Part shown: positions 58,699-64,000 of the stretch, piece after piece
Position numbering within the stretch: the stretch's first letter is position 1
How the letters are laid out: each line of letters begins with the position of its first letter
IMG/VR virus record: IMGVR_UViG_3300031521_000033
Location: 1 to 64,000 of that record
Source of the DNA: a virus
Reading direction: 5' to 3' (one strand)
DNA length: 64,000 nucleotides
Notes under the pieces: generated by a model
What the model was told of the DNA's origin: nothing
The model's input: only the letters and a program-made list of their open reading frames with translations
Databases searched by the model: none
Made by a program: the position numbers and the translations under genes

Positions 58699-59057
58699 AC
58701 CCTTAATATCTTTCCATAATCTTTACATAATGCACATTGACTTATATTCTTATGAAATTCTTTCTTGCACGGTAATGAATCCAATAAGCATTCTCTACTT
58801 TTGCATTCTCTAATATACTCATAGCTAAACTTCAAACTTTCTTTATCAATTTTATACGATTCCGCTTTTGCATTATTTTTCATTTCAATACAAATATAAT
58901 TTGACTTTGGATTATTGCCTTTAATAATCTCATTTACTGAATTATCTACATCAATTAATTCTAATTCAACTAATTTTGTAAATACTTTTGGTACTTCTTT
59001 TTCATAACTGAATACATAACACATTTTACCTGTGTTTATATTTTTATATATTTCCAT
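58695..59057 (-). CDS. Hypothetical protein with Cys-rich tail
   Basis: 120 aa from ATG 59057 (AAGGAATAAC upstream). Tail CKSRECLLDSLPC and CALCKDYGK is another cysteine cluster. ATGA overlap with nrdG. Confidence 0.63.
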   Translation of the reverse strand: MEIYKNINTGKMCYVFSYEKEVPKVFTKLVELELIDVDNSVNEIIKGNNPKSNYICIEMKNNAKAESYKIDKESLKFSYEYIRECKSRECLLDSLPCKKEFHKNISQCALCKDYGKILRV

Positions 59058-59058
59058 G

Positions 59059-59370
59059 TTATTCCTTTCTGTTAATGCTTGCTTCTTCACTAAATCCATC
59101 TGGGTAACGTTTTTTTAATTTATCAATATTTATCTGAGCAATCTCATTAAAGTCAATCCCTAATATTTCACATGTTAGTGCGGCATACCAGCAACAATCA
59201 CCAATTTCTTTCTTGATTGCATCTACATCTAATTTATGTCCGTGATATAAATGCTTTTTAATTATATCTGCAACTTCTCCTGCTTCCCCCGTTAAGCCTA
59301 AACCTGCGCATGCAAGATCTGCTTTACCTGCTGTTCTCATTGCTAATTTTTGATATTCGTTAAAATCCAT
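59059..59370 (-). CDS. MazG-like nucleotide pyrophosphohydrolase
   Basis: 103 aa. LGLTGEAGEVADIIKKHLYHG and IKKEIGDCCWYAALTCE give the E-x-x-E ... E-x-x-D metal motif of the all-alpha NTP pyrophosphatases. Such phage enzymes hydrolyse (d)NTPs or alter ppGpp signalling; here it lies beside the dNTP synthesis genes. Confidence 0.85.
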   Translation of the reverse strand: MDFNEYQKLAMRTAGKADLACAGLGLTGEAGEVADIIKKHLYHGHKLDVDAIKKEIGDCCWYAALTCEILGIDFNEIAQINIDKLKKRYPDGFSEEASINRKE

Positions 59371-59373
59371 ATA

Positions 59374-59586
59374 CTATTTTACCACCCTCGCTGAGTCCAT
59401 TTTGTTTGCATACTGTTTCAATATTTCTTTTGCATTATCTCCGGCAGTCAACCCCATAATCTTAATTCTGCCAGTCTGTCTATTTTCTCTAATATATGGG
59501 TTTGTAAAGTATACTGTCCGGTCTGAAATAAACACCCTGTTGTTTGTTTCACTGTCAAATACTTCATCTTCACCAATAATAACCAT
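59374..59586 (-). CDS. Hypothetical protein
   Basis: 70 aa (begins MVIIGEDEVFDSETNN). Beta-rich then helical. One-base overlap with the upstream gene. Confidence 0.63.
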   Translation of the reverse strand: MVIIGEDEVFDSETNNRVFISDRTVYFTNPYIRENRQTGRIKIMGLTAGDNAKEILKQYANKMDSARVVK

Positions 59587-59951
59587 TAAAATTCCTCATT
59601 TCTTTTCATTTCTGATAATGCAACTTCTTTGGACTTCTTTGTTGATCTCTTTACTACATTATTATCAATTTTCATATCCTCAAATGCAACTGCTCTCCAA
59701 CCATGTAATATTGCCTTATTTACTTGTAATACCATTTGTTCCTCTGTTGGTAACTTCTTTAATAGATCTAAATTCTTCTGCCATGATATCTTACTTGGCA
59801 TGTTACGTTGTTCTTTTCTGTTTTTCAAATATTCATCTAATGCTGATTGAAGAGCTAAACTTTCTGGAAATGCTACTTGATTCATATCATATAATGATAA
59901 AACCTTATAATACTTTTTTATATTGGCTTCCTTACCAAATAGTGCCATATA
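59586..59951 (-). CDS. Conserved hypothetical phage protein
   Basis: 121 aa from ATG 59951 (AGGAGG upstream). PSKISWQKNLDLLKKLPTEEQ and ALHGWRAVAFED-like text resemble a common phage replication-region protein of unknown function. Confidence 0.65.
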   Translation of the reverse strand, partial: YMALFGKEANIKKYYKVLSLYDMNQVAFPESLALQSALDEYLKNRKEQRNMPSKISWQKNLDLLKKLPTEEQMVLQVNKAILHGWRAVAFEDMKIDNNVVKRSTKKSKEVALSEMKRNEEF

Positions 59952-59976
59952 TTGTTGTACCTCCTCTGTATATATA

Positions 59977-60005
59977 ATTATACCACAATATCTTGTATTT
60001 GTCAA
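59977..60005 (-). promoter_or_regulatory. Promoter for the nrd/MazG operon
   Basis: TTGACA (60005-60000), 17 bases, TATAAT (59982-59977), TGG before the -10. Confidence 0.86.
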
Positions 60006-60430
60006 GATAAAATTTTATACGATTTACTCCTAATTCCATCTAATTCCAAATTAATATTATTTAATTCTGATTGTAGAGTTTGAATTTTATCCATTACTGC
60101 CATTTGGTTTGATTTTACACAATCATAATTGCTTAATATATCCTTTAGATAAAGTATTTCAATATCTTCTTTTGGTTTAAGTGGAACTACTACAACCCAC
60201 TCAGCACAAAAAGTATATGAATCCACCGACAAAAACCTATCCGTTGCTTTCAAACTAAATCTTTTCAGACCATTTGTGTGCCAAACTTCATCTATTTTAA
60301 AGGTATGTCCGCAATATTCAAACATTTCATCTATCCATTTTAAGGCCAATGGATCATCATCATTGTCTTCCACTATTTCTGCCATTAACGATCTTGATTT
60401 AACAATTACATAATCTCCCACTTCATACAT
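60002..60430 (-). CDS. Hypothetical SH3-plus-coiled-coil protein
   Basis: 142 aa. MYEVGDYVIVKSRSLMA barrel-like start and a C-terminal coiled coil (MDKIQTLQSELNNINLELDG). The -35 of the next promoter overlaps its stop. Confidence 0.65.
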   Translation of the reverse strand: MYEVGDYVIVKSRSLMAEIVEDNDDDPLALKWIDEMFEYCGHTFKIDEVWHTNGLKRFSLKATDRFLSVDSYTFCAEWVVVVPLKPKEDIEILYLKDILSNYDCVKSNQMAVMDKIQTLQSELNNINLELDGIRSKSYKILS

Positions 60431-60738
60431 TATTTTTCATCCCCAATTGGTACATAATCAATCACGGTAATTGTTTTCTTAGTTTCAACTTTTTTAATTT
60501 CAATCGGCTGATCACAATAAAATGATTCACATTGTTCTGTTAATCCTTGACTCCATATCAAACTAAATAATCTTCCATCACATTCAATAATTGATTCCAC
60601 ATCTTGTGTCCATCTGTGTTGCTCACCATCAATATCCTCCATTGAATAACTTTGAAAATCCTCTAGTTCATTATCTGTTAAATCAACTCCACTGTCTATT
60701 TTTTTAATATAACCATCTAATTCTTTAAAATCACTCAC
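60430..60738 (-). CDS. Hypothetical acidic protein
   Basis: 102 aa (begins MSDFKELDGYIKKID). HRWTQDVESIIECDGRLFSL and a beta-rich end. Start overlaps the next gene's stop. Unknown. Confidence 0.64.
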   Translation of the reverse strand: MSDFKELDGYIKKIDSGVDLTDNELEDFQSYSMEDIDGEQHRWTQDVESIIECDGRLFSLIWSQGLTEQCESFYCDQPIEIKKVETKKTITVIDYVPIGDEK

Positions 60739-60959
60739 TTTTCTGCCTCTCCTTCTGGTGGATTATTTACCATTTCAACTGCATCATTCACCTGTTCATC
60801 AACTGTAAGATTTGTTCTTTCCCACAGTTTTGCTTTTTCCTCTTCTACATTATCCTTTGCGGTGAGGCTTATTTCTTCCTGTGCTTCAAATGTAAACCAT
60901 TTCTTGCCAATTTCTAAACTCATACGGCTGCATGCTCGTAATAATGTTGTTTTTGCCAT
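60735..60959 (-). CDS. Hypothetical protein
   Basis: 74 aa (begins MAKTTLLRACSRMSLE). Contains FTFEAQEEISLTAKDNVEEE; a small phage protein of unknown role. Confidence 0.64.
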   Translation of the reverse strand: MAKTTLLRACSRMSLEIGKKWFTFEAQEEISLTAKDNVEEEKAKLWERTNLTVDEQVNDAVEMVNNPPEGEAEK

Positions 60960-60960
60960 T

Positions 60961-61164
60961 TTAATATTCCCCCTCTCTTTCTATTAATTCAAACTGATTT
61001 AATGATTCCTGAAAATAATATTCTTCATTTTCAACTAAAAGTTCTAAATTGCCGCCGGGATAACTTTTAATATCAACTACTGTAAGAACTTCATCCTTTA
61101 AATCATCATATTCATAATCATCTTTATCAATAAATTTTACTTTATCTCCTGTACTAAATTCCAT
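60961..61164 (-). CDS. Hypothetical SH3/KOW-like protein
   Basis: 67 aa. MEFSTGDKVKFIDKDDYEYD and VLTVVDI, with a LNQFELIE end: the small barrel repeated in this genome. Confidence 0.64.
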   Translation of the reverse strand: MEFSTGDKVKFIDKDDYEYDDLKDEVLTVVDIKSYPGGNLELLVENEEYYFQESLNQFELIEREGEY

Positions 61165-61166
61165 AT

Positions 61167-61790
61167 TTATTCCCCTCTTCTTATAATTGCTTTTGTTGTA
61201 TGATTAACTTTTCTGAATAAATTTGGGGGCAAATCCCCCCTCCTAATTCTTGCATGTAGCACATTCACAGCTATTCCCAAATATCTTGCCCATTCCGCGA
61301 TAGTTAAATGTAATCCATTAAAATCAATATATATGTTAGTTCTTCGGTTATTTGCCTGTTCTTTTGGGGTTGCCCACTTGCAATTTTCCGGTGAATAATC
61401 ACCATTTACATCTATTCTATCAATAGAATATTTTTTTGACGGTTTACTCCCTAAATCAGTATAGAAGTTCTCAAATGAATGTAGCCACCTGTCACATACT
61501 TTTATTCCTCTACCCCCATAGCTATTATACGATGGGTTATTTTTGTTACTGCACCTATCCTTTAATCCCTGCCATGTTTTATATTCTGGTGTTTTCCGCA
61601 TACCATGCTTATACCCTGTCATTCTCCCTAGGCAACCACATGACTTTGTGTGCTTCGATATTAAACTAGTTCCACGCACACTCTTAATACTTCCACATGA
61701 GCACCTACATACCCAATGGTATAGTCTATCATTATCAATATGCTGTACGGTTAATTCACCAAAAACCATATTACTTAAATCTTGTCCCAA
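61167..61790 (-). CDS. HNH/AP2-type homing endonuclease
   Basis: 207 aa from TTG 61790 (AGGGGG 6 bases upstream). First part VFGELTVQHID, CRCSCGSIKSVRG and SCGCLG is a small Cys-rich DNA-binding module; YKTWQGLKDRCSNKNNPSY then YGGRGIKVCDRW and SIDRIDVNGDYSPENCKWAT are the HNH/AP2-like core found in many phage free-standing endonucleases; C-terminal helix-turn-helix (IAEWARYLGIAVNVLHARI). A mobile gene inserted among small genes. Confidence 0.88.
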   Translation of the reverse strand: MGQDLSNMVFGELTVQHIDNDRLYHWVCRCSCGSIKSVRGTSLISKHTKSCGCLGRMTGYKHGMRKTPEYKTWQGLKDRCSNKNNPSYNSYGGRGIKVCDRWLHSFENFYTDLGSKPSKKYSIDRIDVNGDYSPENCKWATPKEQANNRRTNIYIDFNGLHLTIAEWARYLGIAVNVLHARIRRGDLPPNLFRKVNHTTKAIIRRGE

Positions 61791-61800
61791 TATTATCCCC

Positions 61801-62358
61801 CTATTGTAAAATATACACTGTCTTATGCTGAATACCCCGTGAAAATGCCTCCTCGGTTGTTCCAACTAATACATCAATTTTATCATCATTTATATAATTA
61901 CCCCTATCCTGAACAATAAAAATATGCCCATCAATCCTAACTTTAGTCCCGAATGGAATGTTATTGCCCATTGCTACCGTTGTCCCGACAGTAGCAATTT
62001 CTCCACTTGCGGTAACCCCCCTGCTGTTCCCACATTCTTCTGTGGATGCGGTATAGTATGATACCAACATTTCCCTTCTATCCCACGTTTGATTACTATC
62101 CATTTCCAATTTTCCTCTGCTGACTTCATCCAATCTTTCCTTTGTTGTAATAATTTCATTATTTAATTCCATATATTTATTATAAACTTCTTTACCATTA
62201 TTGTCAAGTTCTTTTTGGTCCTTATATATGCACTCAATCGTCTCAGATTGCGTTTTAAGCACTATTTCTACATGTAACATATAAGTAACCATACCAGTCA
62301 ATAAAATACCCACTACAAGCGTTGTGATAAATAAATATAATCTATTCATCTGTGTCAT
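61801..62358 (-). CDS. 3D-domain (MltA-like barrel) envelope protein
   Basis: 185 aa. N-terminal membrane anchor (residues 7-28), coiled linker, then YYTAS, GVTASGEIATVGTTVAMG and FIVQDRGNYINDDKIDVLV: the 3D domain with its Asp residues, related to lytic transglycosylase barrels and spore/peptidoglycan enzymes. It would face the cell wall. Odd to find among replication genes; may aid lysis or remodel the wall. Confidence 0.82.
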   Translation of the reverse strand: MTQMNRLYLFITTLVVGILLTGMVTYMLHVEIVLKTQSETIECIYKDQKELDNNGKEVYNKYMELNNEIITTKERLDEVSRGKLEMDSNQTWDRREMLVSYYTASTEECGNSRGVTASGEIATVGTTVAMGNNIPFGTKVRIDGHIFIVQDRGNYINDDKIDVLVGTTEEAFSRGIQHKTVYILQ

Positions 62359-62386
62359 TCACATTCCTCATTTCTTTTAATATTAA

Positions 62387-62575
62387 TTATTTATACTTCG
62401 TAAGCATATATTCCGGGTAAAGTGGTGGTCTATAGTTTGCAATACCGTACATAAAAAGCTGTGAATCTTCATCATAATATACATCTGTAACTGTTGCACC
62501 AATTATTTCACCTGTAATATCTTTGACATTTACATGGCTCCCAATATCAAACTTTGATTCTTTTACAATTTTCAT
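62387..62575 (-). CDS. Small SH3-like protein
   Basis: 62 aa. FDIGSHVNVKDITGEIIGATV is barrel-like. ATGA overlap with the HAD-type gene. Confidence 0.62.
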   Translation of the reverse strand: MKIVKESKFDIGSHVNVKDITGEIIGATVTDVYYDEDSQLFMYGIANYRPPLYPEYMLTKYK

Positions 62576-62934
62576 TTTAACAACTCCTTCCTAATTTTCG
62601 TCCAGTTTAATTCTGTGTTTCCCTTATCGTCAATGTACATATCTGCATATGGTTTTGGACTAGTTGATGAATCTGGATGGGCCTTTAACCACTCTTTTAA
62701 ATGATCGGGATCATTTCTATTCACAGCATCAAATTGTAGGCCGTGTTCATAACAAAAGTTTATTGCATCTAGTAAATATTGGTCTGTTCTGCAAGTCCAT
62801 AATATAACCTTACCGCCGTTCTTCCTAAATTTTATCATGGTGTATAATGCTACATAATTCGGTGTTCCAATTTCCGGGAATGTCTCTTCACATAAAGTGC
62901 CATCAAAGTCTACTGCTACAATCTTATATTTCAT
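62572..62934 (-). CDS. HAD-fold phosphatase-like protein
   Basis: 120 aa. AVDFDGTLCEE is HAD motif I; LWTCRTDQYL is motif II (Thr); PYADMYIDDKG is motif IV. No cap domain. Small HAD hydrolases like this are frequent in phages; substrate unknown, perhaps a nucleotide or polynucleotide end. Confidence 0.83.
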   Translation of the reverse strand: MKYKIVAVDFDGTLCEETFPEIGTPNYVALYTMIKFRKNGGKVILWTCRTDQYLLDAINFCYEHGLQFDAVNRNDPDHLKEWLKAHPDSSTSPKPYADMYIDDKGNTELNWTKIRKELLK

Positions 62935-62950
62935 TTTTATTATTCTCCTT

Positions 62951-63124
62951 TTATTTGTCTATAACTTCTTTAAATATTTTAAGATCCTCTATTTTTAGGC
63001 GCGTCCGAGATTTCCGTCTTGATTCTTTCTTTGTTTTGCTATCATAAGCCTCAAGAAAGCATGTACAATTTCTTACCCCACATTTTACATAGTCATAACT
63101 ATTATATCTATGAAATAAATCCAT
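62951..63124 (-). CDS. Small basic protein
   Basis: 57 aa (MDLFHRYNSYDYVKCGVRN...). KCGVRNCTC cysteine cluster then Lys/Arg-rich helix. AAAGGAG upstream. Confidence 0.6.
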   Translation of the reverse strand: MDLFHRYNSYDYVKCGVRNCTCFLEAYDSKTKKESRRKSRTRLKIEDLKIFKEVIDK

Positions 63125-63140
63125 ATTATTACTCCTTTAC

Positions 63141-63422
63141 TTATCTTAATGTTGGATTTGGATAATTATTAAAATATTTAATCCCCTTTGCAAGACCTTT
63201 ATCGACCATTTTTATTAGCAATTCCTCTGGAATACCTAAATTGTACATTGCCTCCTGTAATATATGATATTTTGATTGACTGTCAAGCATCTGATTCTTA
63301 TAATAAATCTCTTTTGAGTCATTAATTCCCTTAAAGTTGTATCTTACCAACTGGTATAATTTAAATTTTGCCGTCTCTTGTATAAGCATATTTTCTAATA
63401 TTTTCCTATCTGACCTATTCAT
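63141..63422 (-). CDS. Hypothetical helical protein
   Basis: 93 aa (begins MNRSDRKILENMLIQE). All helical; next to the helicase gene. Unknown. Confidence 0.63.
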   Translation of the reverse strand: MNRSDRKILENMLIQETAKFKLYQLVRYNFKGINDSKEIYYKNQMLDSQSKYHILQEAMYNLGIPEELLIKMVDKGLAKGIKYFNNYPNPTLR

Positions 63423-63434
63423 TATTTTATCCCC

Positions 63435-64000
63435 CTAACTTAATAAATATTTTAATACTTCTTTACTGTTTATATCATGTTCTTTATCAACTATTGTATC
63501 TGACATATATTTCTTCTTTAATACTAATTCTTGTATTCTCTCATCAATTGAATTTCTGCATACTAGTGAAATAATATAACAAGTTGATTTAGTTCCTATT
63601 CTATGTATTCTATCCGCTGCTTGACTATAACTTGCATATGTATATGGTAAATCTAAAAATATTATGGTGCTTGCTGCTGTCAATGTTAACCCAACTCCCA
63701 TACAATCGGTAGTTCCAATTAATACCTTACATTTTGAATCAGTCATAAACCGATTTTTTTGCTCCATTCTGTTTTTTACTTTACCCGTAATTACTGCGGG
63801 GTTCCATCTTTTAAATCGTCTTTCTGCAATATCTGTAATTGTGGTCCAGTTTGAAACAATAATTACTTTTTCACCATTTGCAACCAATTCTTCTATTATT
63901 TCCTCTGCTCTATCAAACTTTGGTGCTTCCTTAATTGTTGATGATAATATTGATGTATCTGCTGTAACCTGTCTTAATCTAATTAGCATTGTAAGTGGAT
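63435..64000 (-). CDS. SNF2-family helicase, C-terminal part (runs off the window)
   Basis: The frame is open to the window edge, so the gene continues upstream; 188 codons are visible. KVIIVSNWTTITD, VLIGTTDCMGVGLTLTAAST, DLPYTYASYSQAADRIHRIG are motifs IV, V and VI of SF2 SNF2-like enzymes, with the arginine finger in DRIHRIG. Phage members of this family remodel or unwind DNA in replication. The ATP-binding half is outside the window. Confidence 0.9.
   Translation of the reverse strand, partial: PLTMLIRLRQVTADTSILSSTIKEAPKFDRAEEIIEELVANGEKVIIVSNWTTITDIAERRFKRWNPAVITGKVKNRMEQKNRFMTDSKCKVLIGTTDCMGVGLTLTAASTIIFLDLPYTYASYSQAADRIHRIGTKSTCYIISLVCRNSIDERIQELVLKKKYMSDTIVDKEHDINSKEVLKYLLS

Overview
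The window is part of the genome of a large, virulent-looking tailed bacteriophage (Caudoviricetes) of a low-GC Gram-positive host (Bacillota). The phage assignment rests on a terminase, portal, Mu F-like and scaffold cluster, a complete replication module and dense, overlapping small genes. The host assignment rests on A+T-rich DNA, AGGAGG-type ribosome binding sites and consensus housekeeping promoters. A class III (anaerobic) ribonucleotide reductase with its activase suggests an anaerobic, perhaps gut, host. No integrase or rRNA is visible. The standard bacterial code fits almost everywhere.

Layout. (1) 1-5593, minus strand: head and packaging genes in the order small terminase, large terminase, portal, Mu F-like head protein, scaffold and the first codons of the next gene (probably capsid). 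(2) 5600-8630, minus strand: an RNA-rich locus. A perfect promoter drives a three-way-junction leader, a tRNA with anticodon CAT and an encoded CCA, and a tRNA-like structured RNA. Beyond a beta-helix protein gene lie a ~720-nt structured non-coding RNA with its own promoter and terminator, and a second structured RNA of ~530 nt with its own promoter. (3) 8700-17850, plus strand: about 35 small, mostly unknown genes that start with a ribbon-helix-helix repressor and its operator and end at a terminator. (4) 17852-19481: a convergent intergenic region with repeats and no convincing gene. (5) 19482-35700, minus strand: many small accessory genes in short promoter/terminator cassettes, plus a DNA polymerase III delta-like subunit and a DnaX-like clamp loader. 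(6) 35709-64000, minus strand: replication, recombination and nucleotide metabolism. This part holds a RecA-like recombinase, metallophosphoesterase, RecU-like nuclease, metallo-beta-lactamase-fold hydrolase, sliding clamp, family A DNA polymerase with an intein, ssDNA-binding protein, RNA ligase, primase, DnaB-like helicase, DnaC-like loader, ThyX with an intein, NrdD, NrdG, a ferredoxin-thioredoxin-reductase-like protein, a MazG-like protein, an HNH endonuclease, a 3D-domain protein and a SNF2-type helicase cut by the window edge.

The phage appears to carry most of its own replisome: polymerase, clamp, two clamp-loader subunits, SSB, primase, helicase and loader. dNTP supply genes (ThyX, NrdD/NrdG, MazG-like) sit beside them. 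Twenty-two near-consensus promoters, 21 of them with a 17-nt spacer, punctuate the window. The most unusual part is the 5.6-8.6 kb RNA locus. Its two large RNAs resemble GOLLD and ROOL in size and tRNA-linked phage setting, but I cannot assign them to either class without a covariance search.
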